Below are positions 38,304 to 47,099 of a stretch of DNA of 64,000 nt, piece by piece; within the stretch, counting starts at the first letter, position 1; every line of letters starts with the position of its first letter. The DNA lies in NCBI RefSeq assembly GCF_017833255.1, contig NZ_JAFIBU010000001.1, forward strand, positions 3,776,501 to 3,840,500. Direction: 5' to 3'. This DNA comes from Paenibacillus sp. PvR098. GTDB lineage: Bacteria > Bacillota > Bacilli > Paenibacillales > NBRC-103111. The notes under the pieces are model-generated. The model saw only the letters and a program-made list of their open reading frames with translations. It was not told where the DNA came from and ran no database searches. The position numbers were made by a program, and so were the translations under genes.

Positions 38304-38410
38304 TACGGACACATGTTTTTTTTCACCATAATGGGAAATGCTAAATAACGTAAAGACGCATAAGGTATAGAGGGGCATTTTTTTTAACAGTGAGTTGATG
38401 TTCCCTTAAT

Positions 38411-38446
38411 CTTGCATTCATGTTGGCAAGGTAACATGAATGCAAG
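38411..38446. repeat. Perfect 14-bp inverted repeat (possible operator)
   Basis: CTTGCATTCATGTT (38411-38424) is perfectly complementary to AACATGAATGCAAG (38433-38446), around an 8-base spacer, just upstream of the small gene at 38467. There is no T tract. The length and symmetry suit an operator or a 5' UTR hairpin. Confidence 0.6.
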
Positions 38447-38466
38447 AACTTAAAAGCGAAAGGACG

Positions 38467-38706
38467 ATGTTTAGCATGATCCTGTATCAAATGGCTAAAA
38501 GACTGGAAGAAAGAAACCGGCTCCAGCATACGATCAACAATCGGACTGAAGGCGATGTTACGGAGCTTATGACGCAGAAAGAGCAGGTTCAAGCTCAATT
38601 GACGACACAAGCCAACATATGGTCCGAAGACGGTCAGGACGAATTTATGCTGGCCGCGTTGAATCCGGATGCGGAATGGATGCAGCAGAACCCCTATATG
38701 CAGTAA
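38467..38706 (+). CDS. Small hypothetical cytosolic protein
   Basis: The start at ATG 38467 after AAAGGACG gives 79 residues, highly charged and predicted all-helical (MILYQMAKRLEERNRLQ, then EQVQAQLTTQ) with an acidic C-terminus. It is preceded by the perfect palindrome and followed by a terminator, so it looks like a real monocistronic gene. I do not recognise it. Confidence 0.6.
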   Translation: MFSMILYQMAKRLEERNRLQHTINNRTEGDVTELMTQKEQVQAQLTTQANIWSEDGQDEFMLAALNPDAEWMQQNPYMQ

Positions 38707-38710
38707 CAGC

Positions 38711-38740
38711 AAAATGGATCCTTATGGTTCCATTTTTTTT
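38711..38740 (+). terminator. Terminator after the small helical protein gene
   Basis: AAAATGGATCC (38711-38721) pairs with GGTTCCATTTT (38726-38736), one mismatch, then a T run. Confidence 0.85.
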
Positions 38741-38819
38741 GTTTTCTGAGTAAAATTGCTTTGACGTGCCTGTTACTATAGTCGGCGCAAATTTTAGTAG
38801 GTCATAGGGGTTAGAGATT

Positions 38820-39536
38820 ATGAGTACCAATACGTCTGTTTTAGAGGCAAAAGGAGATTTTCTTCAAGGGGTTAAAGATTGTATTCCTACGTTACTGGGG
38901 TATTTAAGCATTGGCTTTGCTGCAGGCATTATTGGAAAGACGGCGGGTCTCAGTGCGGCTGAAATCGCTCTAATGTCCATCCTCTTATATGCCGGTTCGG
39001 CTCAATTTATTATGGCGGGGATGGTCGCCGCGGGCCATTCGGCTCCAGCCATTATTTTTACCGTATTCTTTGTTAACCTGCGTCATTTATTGCTTAGTGC
39101 GGCGTTATCGCCTTTTTTTCGCCATCTCTCACCGTTCAAAAACATGCTGATCGGGTCCCTGCTTACGGATGAAACCTTTGGTGTGGCGATGGGTCAGACA
39201 TCGAACCGGGAAGCGATCAGTGAAAAATGGATGCACGGTCTTAATTTGGCGGCTTATGTGAACTGGATTATTGCCAATATGGCCGGGGCATTCTTGGGAC
39301 AATGGATTGCTCAGCCGGAGCAATATGGCTTGGATTTTGCTCTGCCGGCTATGTTTATAGGGCTTCTGGTACTGCAGATGACAAGCCGCGGCCAATTTGT
39401 GGTAGATATGAGCGTTGCGGTATTCGCTGTTCTCGTGGTTATAGGAGTCGGATGGGTATCGTCGGGAAGTATTGGTATTATTGTAGCCACTATAGCAGGG
39501 GCTACCTTGGGGATGGTGATCGAACGATGGAAGTGA
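38820..39536 (+). CDS. azlC: AzlC-family branched-chain amino acid exporter, large subunit
   Basis: The 238-residue protein has six or seven predicted membrane helices. AzlC signatures include LGYLSIGFAAGIIGKTAGLS near the N-terminus, YAGSAQFIMAGMV and FVNLRHLLLSAALSPF. With AzlD it exports branched-chain amino acids and analogues such as azaleucine. It overlaps azlD by 10 bases. Confidence 0.93.
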   Translation: MSTNTSVLEAKGDFLQGVKDCIPTLLGYLSIGFAAGIIGKTAGLSAAEIALMSILLYAGSAQFIMAGMVAAGHSAPAIIFTVFFVNLRHLLLSAALSPFFRHLSPFKNMLIGSLLTDETFGVAMGQTSNREAISEKWMHGLNLAAYVNWIIANMAGAFLGQWIAQPEQYGLDFALPAMFIGLLVLQMTSRGQFVVDMSVAVFAVLVVIGVGWVSSGSIGIIVATIAGATLGMVIERWK

Positions 39537-39853
39537 GATGGCATATTTTATTGGTCATTATTGGCGCATCGCTGGTTACGTTCCTTCCCAGAGTTATTCC
39601 CCTTATGGTGTTAAGCCGTATACCCTTGCCGGATTGGGCGCTGCAGTGGTTAAAGCATGTGCCGATAGCCGTCATGGCCGCTTTGGTTGGACAAGAGCTG
39701 TTCGTATCGGACGGAAAGCTCCTGCTGCTTAAGAATGTGGATCTGGCAGCCGGCTTGTTCACGTTTATCATTGCCATCAAGACCCGCAGCCTGTTATGGA
39801 CGGTCCTTGCCGGTACCGCTTGTGCTATGGTGCTTCGTATGGTTTTTCATTAA
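39527..39853 (+). CDS. azlD: AzlD-family branched-chain amino acid exporter, small subunit
   Basis: The start at ATG 39527 gives 108 residues with four predicted membrane helices, beginning MEVRWHILLVIIGASLVTFL and containing RVIPLMVLSRIPLPDWALQWLKHVP, typical of AzlD. It is the small partner of AzlC. A much longer upstream extension of the frame runs through azlC and was not used. Confidence 0.9.
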   Translation: MEVRWHILLVIIGASLVTFLPRVIPLMVLSRIPLPDWALQWLKHVPIAVMAALVGQELFVSDGKLLLLKNVDLAAGLFTFIIAIKTRSLLWTVLAGTACAMVLRMVFH

Positions 39854-39967
39854 TGTACGGAACGGGGCCGTGCGCACCTGATTCTTTTGTGTTCCCCTCG
39901 TTTTCCGTGTAAAATAGGGGTACAAATCGAGTAAGGCCAATCGCAAACAAAGAAGGTTTAAACCCAA

Positions 39968-41737
39968 ATGAAAAGCATTGTATTATCTACACTTAACGCC
40001 AAATATATTCATACCTCCCTGGCTCTTAGGTATTTGAAGGCTTACAGCCAAAATGACTTTCCCGATATTCGTATTGCCGAATATACGATCAAGGATCCCG
40101 CGATGAACATCGTATCGGATTTGTATCAGCGAAAGCCGGATGTGGTGGGATTCTCCTGCTATATATGGAACATCGAAGAGACGATCGTCGTGATCGGCAT
40201 GCTCAAAAAAATTATGCCCGAGCTGGTCGTGGTGCTCGGCGGTCCGGAAGTGTCTTACGATACGGATTATTGGATGAACCGTCTCCCCGAGGTGGACTTT
40301 ATCGTCATGGGTGAAGGGGAAGAGACCTTTCATCATCTGCTATCGGAGCTGCAGGGTGACCGCGCCTTCTACAGCGTGTTCGGCGTTGCTTACCGCAAGG
40401 AGGACCGCGTGATTATCAACCCGCCGCGTTCGAAGCTGGCGCTCGATGCCATTCCGTCGCCTCATCGTTTTGCGGAGGATATCCCGAGCCTTGCGAACCG
40501 TGTCGTTTATTTTGAAACGAGCCGGGGGTGTCCTTTTAGCTGCCAATTCTGTCTTTCTTCTATCGAAGTGGGCGTCCGGTATTATGATATGGAGCGGACG
40601 AAGAGCGATTTGCTGTATTTGATCGATTCCGGCGCGAAGCTGATCAAGTTCGTGGACCGGACCTTCAACATCAAGCGCGATTATGCGCTGGAGATTTTTG
40701 ATTTTCTCATCCAAAATCACCGGGGCTGCGTGTTCCAATTCGAGATTACCGCCGACATCATGCGTCCGGAAGTGCTGGATTACTTGGCAGAGCAGGCACC
40801 GCCCGGGATATTCCGGTTTGAGATCGGCGTACAGTCAACGAATGATCTAACCAACACGCTTGTAAAAAGGCGGCAAAACTTTGCCAAGCTGACCCGTACG
40901 GTCAAGAAGGTCAAGGAAAGCGGCAAGATCGACCAGCATCTCGATTTGATCGCCGGCCTGCCGGAGGAGGACTACGGCTCCTTCCGCCGGACGTTTAACG
41001 ATGTGTTCGAGCTGGGTCCCGAAGAGCTGCAGCTCGGGTTCCTGAAGATGCTGCGCGGCACGGGGATGCGCCACGATGCAGAGAAATACGGCTACATTTA
41101 TATGGATCATGCACCTTATGAAATTCTTGGCAACAACATTCTCCCGTTCAGTGATCTGGTGAGGATCAAGAGAGTCGAGGATGTGCTCGAAAAATATTGG
41201 AATGCTCATCGCATGGATCATACGGTCAAGTATTTGATTAAGCATGAGTTTCCGTCGGCGTTTGATTTCTTCCAAGAGTTTGGAGATTATTGGGAAGGAC
41301 GGGGCTGGCAGAAGATCGGCCATCAGCTGGAGGATTTGTTTACGCGGCTGCATGCTTTCTTACAGTATCGCGGGACGGCTGAGCTTGAGGTCATCGAAGG
41401 CTTCATGAAGCTCGATTATTTCCTCGGACATAAGTACAAGCCGCGCAAAATATGGTGGGACTTCACGCTGGACAAGTCCCGGCAATCGGAATTTATGCGC
41501 ATGCTGGCAGACCGTCCGCAAGCCGTATCGGCCTCTTTCGCTCAGCTTGCGATCGGCGAGAAGGATTTGCATAAGCATGCGATGATCGAGATGCTTCCGT
41601 TCCGTCTAGACCATTACTTGGAAACGGGAGAGCTTGACCGTTCTGCGGAGCAGCTGCTGATAGTCCATTTCCCGCCGGCTGCGACCGCCCGTACGCAGTA
41701 TTTTACTATGGATGTAGAGAAGTCCGCTGTCTTGTAA
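39968..41737 (+). CDS. B12-binding radical SAM protein with DUF4080
   Basis: The 589-residue protein starts with a cobalamin-binding fold (MKSIVLSTLNAKYIHTSLAL, later VVLGGPEVSYD). The radical SAM domain has the iron-sulfur Cys188-x3-Cys192-x2-Cys195 in SRGCPFSCQFC and continues with RFEIGVQSTN. The last 200 residues match the DUF4080 region. Members are thought to carry out radical methylation or rearrangement, but the substrate is unknown. Monocistronic with a strong terminator. Confidence 0.9.
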   Translation: MKSIVLSTLNAKYIHTSLALRYLKAYSQNDFPDIRIAEYTIKDPAMNIVSDLYQRKPDVVGFSCYIWNIEETIVVIGMLKKIMPELVVVLGGPEVSYDTDYWMNRLPEVDFIVMGEGEETFHHLLSELQGDRAFYSVFGVAYRKEDRVIINPPRSKLALDAIPSPHRFAEDIPSLANRVVYFETSRGCPFSCQFCLSSIEVGVRYYDMERTKSDLLYLIDSGAKLIKFVDRTFNIKRDYALEIFDFLIQNHRGCVFQFEITADIMRPEVLDYLAEQAPPGIFRFEIGVQSTNDLTNTLVKRRQNFAKLTRTVKKVKESGKIDQHLDLIAGLPEEDYGSFRRTFNDVFELGPEELQLGFLKMLRGTGMRHDAEKYGYIYMDHAPYEILGNNILPFSDLVRIKRVEDVLEKYWNAHRMDHTVKYLIKHEFPSAFDFFQEFGDYWEGRGWQKIGHQLEDLFTRLHAFLQYRGTAELEVIEGFMKLDYFLGHKYKPRKIWWDFTLDKSRQSEFMRMLADRPQAVSASFAQLAIGEKDLHKHAMIEMLPFRLDHYLETGELDRSAEQLLIVHFPPAATARTQYFTMDVEKSAVL

Positions 41738-41750
41738 TCGCTAGCGGAAA

Positions 41751-41795
41751 AAATAACACCACCTCCCGAGGCTCGAGAGGTGGTGTTATTTTATT
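41751..41795. terminator. Bidirectional terminator between the radical SAM gene and manA
   Basis: AATAACACCACCTC (41752-41765) pairs with GAGGTGGTGTTATT (41777-41790), with A and T runs on either side. Confidence 0.9.
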
Positions 41796-42760
41796 TATGG
41801 CAAGTAGCTGCGAAGCACGGTTAGGCTGCCGGTAAGCGAGTAATCTCCGAGATTGGCCGGAAGCAGGTAGCATTCGCCCGGTTTAACGGGGAGCTCGCCG
41901 TCTGCCCAGCGGATGGAGCCTGTGCCGTCGCAAATGATATGGATGATGAAGCTGTCCGGTGTAGTTTGCAAGCCCCAATCACCATCGACCTGACCTTTTT
42001 CCGTTACGAAGAATGGGGAACGGGCTAGTGTCAACCATTGATTGACAGCGGGAAGCTCCGTCTTCATATAAGTAGCGCCCGAGCCTTCATAGGCGATGAC
42101 GTTCAGGGAATCTTCGATATGCAGCTCTCTAGGCTTGCCGTCCAAGCCCAGACGATCGTAATCGTACAGACGATACGTGCTGTCGGAATTTTGTTGGATC
42201 TCTGCTACCAGAACGCCTGCGCCCAGTGCATGGACCGTCCCGGACGGAATATAGAAGGAATCGCCGGCCTCGACCGTAATTTCATTCAAGCAATCCATAA
42301 TGCGGTTTTCTTCGATGGCCGTGGCAAGCTGTTCACGGTTTACGCCGTTCTTCAGGCCATAAATGATTTTAGCGCCCGGCTTGGCATCCAAGATATACCA
42401 CATCTCGGTTTTCCCAAGTTCTCCTCGCGGAAGACGATCATAATGGTCATTAGGGTGCACCTGCACGGAAAGATCGTCCTGACAATCGAGCAGCTTAATC
42501 AGCAGCGGGAAGCGGCCGTTTATCTTGGAGAAACCTTTGCTGCCGAATAGAATCTTGCCGTATTGCTCGCGAATTTGATCCAGCCCCATACCGGCCAGTT
42601 CGCCGTTCACCACGGTGGTTGTCCCATGCAGATGATCTCCGATCATCCACCCTTCGCCGATGTGCCCCTCTGGAAGCTCAAGTCCGAACTGTTCCAGAGC
42701 GCGTCCACCCCATACTCTTTCTTTGAATTCCGGTTTGCATTGAAGCGGATATGGTTTCAT
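41795..42760 (-). CDS. manA: Mannose-6-phosphate isomerase, class I
   Basis: The 321-residue protein interconverts mannose 6-phosphate and fructose 6-phosphate. It starts YPLQCKPEFKERVWGGRALEQFG; zinc ligands are seen in SVQVHPNDHY and in IPSGTVHALGAGVLVAEIQQNSD. The length fits the short Firmicute class I enzyme. It lies upstream of no sugar genes here and is probably monocistronic; its role is cell-wall or glycan sugar supply. Confidence 0.95.
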   Translation of the reverse strand: MKPYPLQCKPEFKERVWGGRALEQFGLELPEGHIGEGWMIGDHLHGTTTVVNGELAGMGLDQIREQYGKILFGSKGFSKINGRFPLLIKLLDCQDDLSVQVHPNDHYDRLPRGELGKTEMWYILDAKPGAKIIYGLKNGVNREQLATAIEENRIMDCLNEITVEAGDSFYIPSGTVHALGAGVLVAEIQQNSDSTYRLYDYDRLGLDGKPRELHIEDSLNVIAYEGSGATYMKTELPAVNQWLTLARSPFFVTEKGQVDGDWGLQTTPDSFIIHIICDGTGSIRWADGELPVKPGECYLLPANLGDYSLTGSLTVLRSYLP

Positions 42761-42855
42761 GGGCTTCTCTACTCTCTATGATTTGTTTAACTAGAATTAT
42801 ATCAATCCGAGTATTCAATGGCTATAGGCAGGAGAGGAGGATAAAGGGTACTCAT

Positions 42856-43428
42856 TCATCGTTTCTCGATCGCAATCAGATACGGAGGACGGTTAATTTG
42901 ATTCATGAAACGATATTGCAGCACTTGAAATTGCCCCTGTGGAAGCTCAGCAGCCCACTGTTCGACAGCAGCGGCTTCTTCTTCACCGCCTGGATGGCCA
43001 GTGTACAGGACTGTCGTAATGATGCCTCCACGGCGGAGCAGCTTGGCGGCAGCTTCCAATGCCGTGATTGTTGTATGGGGCTGTGTGATCGTGTCGTGAT
43101 TGGCCCCCGGCAGGTAGCCAAGGTTGAACATGATCGACGCCACAAGCCCATGCTGATGCTGAGGAATGACTCGCAGCAGCTCGGCATGGCTGCAGTGGTG
43201 CAGCTGAACACTCGTGTCTGGGTGCTCTTTGGCTACCCGCGCAGCCGTAAGATCTAATGCCTGCCGCTGGATATCGAAGGCATGGACGGTTCCTTGTGGT
43301 CCAACTAGACGGGCCAGGAAGGCGGTGTCGACTCCATTGCCTGCTGTGGCGTCAACAGCCGTATCACCGGCTCTCACGCGTTCTTCAATTAATTTGTGGG
43401 CAAAACTGAGAATCGAAACAAACCCCAC
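42856..43428 (-). CDS. mnmM: SAM-dependent methyltransferase, YtqB/MnmM family
   Basis: The 190-residue Rossmann-fold protein has the SAM motif VDATAGNGVDTAFLA and the FNLGYLPG motif that marks the YtqB family, then an acidic GHPGGEEE segment. B. subtilis YtqB (MnmM) methylates the 5-aminomethyl-2-thiouridine in tRNA wobble position. Start GTG 43428 lies 12 bases after GGAGG, longer than usual. In B. subtilis it sits next to ytqA; here a lipoprotein gene separates them. Confidence 0.85.
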   Translation of the reverse strand: MGFVSILSFAHKLIEERVRAGDTAVDATAGNGVDTAFLARLVGPQGTVHAFDIQRQALDLTAARVAKEHPDTSVQLHHCSHAELLRVIPQHQHGLVASIMFNLGYLPGANHDTITQPHTTITALEAAAKLLRRGGIITTVLYTGHPGGEEEAAAVEQWAAELPQGQFQVLQYRFMNQINRPPYLIAIEKR

Positions 43429-43519
43429 TTTAGGTCAAACCTCCTTGTAGCGATAACATTCTCTATGGACTCTATTGGTGGCCGATCTGACGGTATCCGC
43501 AGCCGGTTCTTTGGCTTCG

Positions 43520-43549
43520 AAGGCAGGCACCAGGATGCCTGCCTTTTGT
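43520..43549. terminator. Hairpin downstream of the Pro/Ala-rich lipoprotein gene
   Basis: AAGGCAGGCA (43520-43529) pairs with TGCCTGCCTT (43536-43545). The T tract lies on the plus strand, although the nearest upstream gene is on the minus strand, so its effect is uncertain. Confidence 0.6.
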
Positions 43550-44133
43550 TAATTTGGAGCGTCTTTATCATCTTCTATACGAACCGGTTCACTTATGTTA
43601 GCCGGGGCCCATAAATCCCTCTCTACGTTTTCGACAGCTGGCTCGGCCGCATCATCGGGCTCGGACCTCACCGTCGGTGGAGCTACCGGCTCCGGCAGCA
43701 TGGGTGCAGCTCTTTCGCCATCAGACATCGCAGGACCTGCTCCAACTGTGGGGGGATCCACGATGTTCATCACGGGGGCCTTTGGCTTCGATTCCGGCTC
43801 TTTCGGCGAAGCAGGTGTTCTGCCGCCCTCTTGCAGCACGGAGGATGCAGGGAGCTCTGGGACAGAAGGTGACTTTGGAGCCTTGGGAGCCGGTTTTGCT
43901 GCTTCTGGAGGGGCTTCTGTATCTCCTCTCACGCTGTCCGTGGGGGAGTCAACCGCCGCGGGAGCGTCAGGCTCCGCTTTCGGAGCAAGGGCTTCCGTGG
44001 AAGGTGTTGTATCGGTAGAAGAAGTTCCGGTCGGCGCGGGGGGATGCGCAGGGGGTTCATTCGCGCATCCAGCCGCTAGCAGCATCACAGCACCCAACGT
44101 TGAGTATAGGAGTTCCTTAGTACCCCGGAGCAT
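43549..44133 (-). CDS. Pro/Ala-rich lipoprotein
   Basis: From ATG 44133 after GAAAGGAG the product has 194 residues. A lipoprotein signal ends in LAAGC (Cys23); the remainder is almost entirely low-complexity Pro, Ala, Ser and acidic residues with a C-terminal acidic tail. It is probably an unstructured wall-spanning spacer. Codon use is GC-rich compared with its neighbours. Function unknown. It lies between the ytqA and mnmM genes, which are normally adjacent. Confidence 0.75.
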   Translation of the reverse strand: MLRGTKELLYSTLGAVMLLAAGCANEPPAHPPAPTGTSSTDTTPSTEALAPKAEPDAPAAVDSPTDSVRGDTEAPPEAAKPAPKAPKSPSVPELPASSVLQEGGRTPASPKEPESKPKAPVMNIVDPPTVGAGPAMSDGERAAPMLPEPVAPPTVRSEPDDAAEPAVENVERDLWAPANISEPVRIEDDKDAPN

Positions 44134-44187
44134 ATGTGAACCACTCCTTTCAAGAAATACATATTGTCTTTTATTTATTGACGTCAT

Positions 44188-45165
44188 CTAGGCATGAACT
44201 GTTGCAGTCGCCAAGCTTTGCAGCCGCTTTTTGCCCTGCCAGGTATCACGGCGCCGAAGCTCCTCGTCGAAAGCATTGAGCACTTCCCATTTTTTGAGGC
44301 TCCACATCGGTCCGATGAGCAGATCGCGCGGCGCATCGCCCGTCAAGCGGTGCACAATCATTTCTGGGGGCAAAATTTCTAGCGTATCGACTACCAAACG
44401 GACATATTCATCCTTCTCCAGGAACCGCAGCAGTCCGGCTTCATACTGCTTGACCATCGGCGTCTTACGCATCAGGTGGAGCAGGTGGATTTTGATGCCT
44501 TGCACATCCATGTCGGCCACCGCGCGTCCTGTTTCCAGCATCATCTCATGAGTTTCCTGAGGAAGACCGTAAATAATGTGCGCACAAACGCGAATGCCCC
44601 GTGCCCGGAGCTTCGCGACCGCATCAAGATAGCACTGTGTATCGTGTGCGCGGTTAATGAGCTGCGATGTAGATTCATGGACCGTTTGCAGCCCCATTTC
44701 GACCCATAAGTAAGTCCGTTCGTTCAGCTCCGCCAAATAATCGATCACATCGTCCGGCAAGCAGTCCGGCCGCGTAGCGACGGACAAGCCGACAACACCC
44801 GGCTGCTGCAGGATCGCTTCATAATATTCTCTCAGCTCCTCTACGGGAGCATAAGTGTTTGTGTAAGCTTGAAAATAACCGATATATTGCGCCTCTGGCC
44901 ATTTTTGATGCTGGAGATCGCGGATTTTGCAGAATTGTGTCACCAGGTCATCGCGGCGGCTCCCTGCAAAATCGCCCGAGCCTCGCGCGCTGCAGAAGGT
45001 ACATCCGCCTGTCGCGATCGTGCCATCCCGGTTCGGACAGGTGAAGCCGGCATCCAGCATGACTTTAAACACCTTGGTTCCGAATTGCTCACGCATCTCG
45101 TAATTCCATGTATGAAAACGTTTATCGCCCCATAGGAGCGGCTCGATCGTTGGGCTATGATTCAT
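44188..45165 (-). CDS. ytqA: TIGR01212-family radical SAM protein (YtqA)
   Basis: The 325-residue protein starts WNYEMREQFGTKVFKVMLDAGFTCPNRDGTIATGGCTFCSARGSG, with Cys43, Cys55 and Cys58 forming the unusual Cx11CxxC cluster motif of the TIGR01212/YhcC group. Later motifs are LSVATRPDCLPD, LWVEMGLQTVHE and HIIYGLPQE. The function is not established; in B. subtilis ytqA adjoins ytqB. The stop is 55 bases before the lipoprotein gene. Confidence 0.9.
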   Translation of the reverse strand: MNHSPTIEPLLWGDKRFHTWNYEMREQFGTKVFKVMLDAGFTCPNRDGTIATGGCTFCSARGSGDFAGSRRDDLVTQFCKIRDLQHQKWPEAQYIGYFQAYTNTYAPVEELREYYEAILQQPGVVGLSVATRPDCLPDDVIDYLAELNERTYLWVEMGLQTVHESTSQLINRAHDTQCYLDAVAKLRARGIRVCAHIIYGLPQETHEMMLETGRAVADMDVQGIKIHLLHLMRKTPMVKQYEAGLLRFLEKDEYVRLVVDTLEILPPEMIVHRLTGDAPRDLLIGPMWSLKKWEVLNAFDEELRRRDTWQGKKRLQSLATATVHA

Positions 45166-45355
45166 GAGTGTACTCCCTTTCTAGTAAAGCTTACCTTTCT
45201 ATTTTATCAAAATTGGGCTCAAAAGCGAATTGTTTCATATTGTTTCCTTTACAAAACACTCCTGTTCTGCTGAAGGATAAGAATGTTTCGCTCAGCTCAT
45301 GCTATGTTTGCAAGGCGGCATAACAACTCAGCTTCAGAAGGGAGAATTACACATT

Positions 45356-45877
45356 ATGAACAAGCTTGGTAAAACAGTTCTTGCTCTCGCGTTAACTGCT
45401 TCCTTGGGATTTAGCGGCCAAGCCTTCGCTAACGCCGCTTCAACCGGAACAGGAACGTCCTCCACTTACGGGACCAGCGCAAGCACCGCACCTGGCGGAA
45501 TGACAACAACCGGAACCAGTACGACAACGAACACAGGTACCACCGGTATGCCGACAACAGGAACAGGTACGACAGGTACGACAGGTGCGGCAGGAACTAC
45601 AGGTACGACAGGTGCGGGCAATTATACTCATCCCATCACCGGCACCCGCGCGAATAACTACAACGATAACATGTTGGACCGGATGAACACCAACACGAAC
45701 GCTAATGATCGTACAGGCTACGGTTATGGCGGCAATTACCATACGGCCAATTACCGGACTAATGCAGCAACAACCGATAGAGATATGGATTGGGGCTGGT
45801 TAGGTCTGCTGGGCTTACTCGGGTTAGCCGGAATGCGCGGACGTAACCGGGATGAGGGCGAGACTCGTAACCGATAA
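45356..45877 (+). CDS. Thr/Gly-rich secreted protein with WGxxGxxG C-terminal motif
   Basis: From ATG 45356 after AGAAGGGAG the product has 173 residues. A signal peptide (cleavage near AFA-NA) is followed by a long Thr/Gly/Ser-repeat region. The C-terminus, WGWLGLLGLLGLAGMRGRNR, has the WGxxGxxG membrane-anchor motif and basic tail of a group of Firmicute and cyanobacterial surface proteins. It is probably retained at the membrane with the repeat region outside. The repeats are also GC-rich. Confidence 0.8.
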   Translation: MNKLGKTVLALALTASLGFSGQAFANAASTGTGTSSTYGTSASTAPGGMTTTGTSTTTNTGTTGMPTTGTGTTGTTGAAGTTGTTGAGNYTHPITGTRANNYNDNMLDRMNTNTNANDRTGYGYGGNYHTANYRTNAATTDRDMDWGWLGLLGLLGLAGMRGRNRDEGETRNR

Positions 45878-45911
45878 TTTCGGTCATTCATATGAAAGAG
45901 ATGTATGCTCC

Positions 45912-46115
45912 ATGAGCGACACTCATATTCCCAACGGAGAACGAAAAGTAACACTGACGCTCTCACTGAAGGAAGCCATGGCATTAGCGGCGGGGGTCCG
46001 CTTTCATCAGCAGCCGTCCATCGAGGCCGAAGCGAGAAGGAAAGTGCTTGCAACGCTGGAACGGGAGCTGCTTCCGGAAACCAATAAGCTTTATTATCAT
46101 CAGCTTGAAGCTTAG
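45912..46115 (+). CDS. Small conserved hypothetical protein
   Basis: The start at ATG 45912 gives 67 residues: a polar N-terminus then two helices, KVTLTLSLKEAMALAAGV and AEARRKVLATLERELL. Short cytosolic protein, unknown function. It lies 34 bases after the WGxxGxxG gene and may share its transcript. Confidence 0.6.
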   Translation: MSDTHIPNGERKVTLTLSLKEAMALAAGVRFHQQPSIEAEARRKVLATLERELLPETNKLYYHQLEA

Positions 46116-46278
46116 CCGCTCTATGGCAATCAGCGCATGACCGGTTCAGACTGCGGAAGCGCGGGTATGAACCGGTCTTTTCATTCCCGTCGTTTCAGAG
46201 TATAATCGTTCAAAGACATAAGGCAGGCTTGCGATAAGCTGCCTGAAGCGAAAATGCAAGCAGTTGGAGGACGGTACG

Positions 46279-46995
46279 ATGCGTTTAAGAGGACGTAAGG
46301 GAATCAGGGAAGCGATTGAAGCACAGCCGGAGCTGGTGGTGCTGAATCCGGAGCCGTACAAAGGAAAATGGGCTGAGGTTTTTGGCAATGACAGGCCGAT
46401 TCATGTGGAGCTTGGCATGGGGAAGGGGCGTTTTATCAGTCAGCTCAGCGCTTTAAACCCGCAGATCAATTACATAGGTGTAGATATGTATGATGAGCTG
46501 ATTCGCCGCGGAAGCGAGAAGGCCCGGGAATCCCGTGAAGAGCACGGAGGGGATTTGTCCAACCTTCGATTGGTGCGGTTTAACATAGAATATATCGAAA
46601 ACATGTTCGAAGCTGGAGAGATCGAGCGTATTTATCTGAATTTTAGCGATCCCTGGCCCAAAAAAAAGCATGCTCGCAGAAGGTTAACCCACGCAAATTT
46701 TGTAAATAAATACGGAAGCCTGTTGAATAAGCGGGGGGAAATTCATTTTAAAACAGATTCCCGCTCTCTGTTCGAATTCTCGCTGAATTCGTTCGCTGAT
46801 TTGGGGCTTCGGATGCGCAATATCTCATTGGACCTACATGCGGAAGGGCCTCGCACAGACCTTGTCATGACGGAATATGAGACTAAATTTTATGAGAAGG
46901 GCATGCCCATACACCGGCTCGAGGTCGTTATAGGGGAAGAGTCGCTTTCGGAGCATCTTCGGCAGCTTGAGGTCAGCACGGAAGAGCAAGAGTAG
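46279..46995 (+). CDS. trmB: tRNA (guanine-N7-)-methyltransferase
   Basis: The 238-residue protein makes m7G46 in tRNA. TrmB motifs are VELGMGKGRFISQLS (SAM), the FSDPWPKKKHARRRLTH block and the late TEYETKF segment. The ATG at 46279 follows TTGGAGG. Monocistronic, with a bidirectional terminator after it. Confidence 0.96.
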   Translation: MRLRGRKGIREAIEAQPELVVLNPEPYKGKWAEVFGNDRPIHVELGMGKGRFISQLSALNPQINYIGVDMYDELIRRGSEKARESREEHGGDLSNLRLVRFNIEYIENMFEAGEIERIYLNFSDPWPKKKHARRRLTHANFVNKYGSLLNKRGEIHFKTDSRSLFEFSLNSFADLGLRMRNISLDLHAEGPRTDLVMTEYETKFYEKGMPIHRLEVVIGEESLSEHLRQLEVSTEEQE

Positions 46996-47039
46996 CTTAA
47001 TAAGGGTAGTCTACATGCATTAGCAGCTTTATAATAAAT

Positions 47040-47075
47040 AACAACCTGGAGGGCGCTTGCCTCCAGGTTGTTTGT
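47040..47075. terminator. Bidirectional terminator after trmB
   Basis: ACAACCTGGAGG (47041-47052) pairs with CCTCCAGGTTGT (47060-47071) with A and T-rich flanks; it also ends the minus-strand glycosyltransferase gene. Confidence 0.85.
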
Positions 47076-47099
47076 CATCCGTTTTTTAGACAGCCTGTC

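Noticed and set aside
43595-44191. 198-codon Gly/Ser-rich frame on the plus strand
   Set aside because: It is the antisense shadow of the Pro/Ala-rich lipoprotein gene, which has a lipobox and ribosome binding site.
45113-45126. TGAAAACGTTTATC, similar to a CcpA cre site
   Set aside because: It lies within the ytqA coding sequence, near its start, and is an ordinary codon run; a role cannot be claimed.
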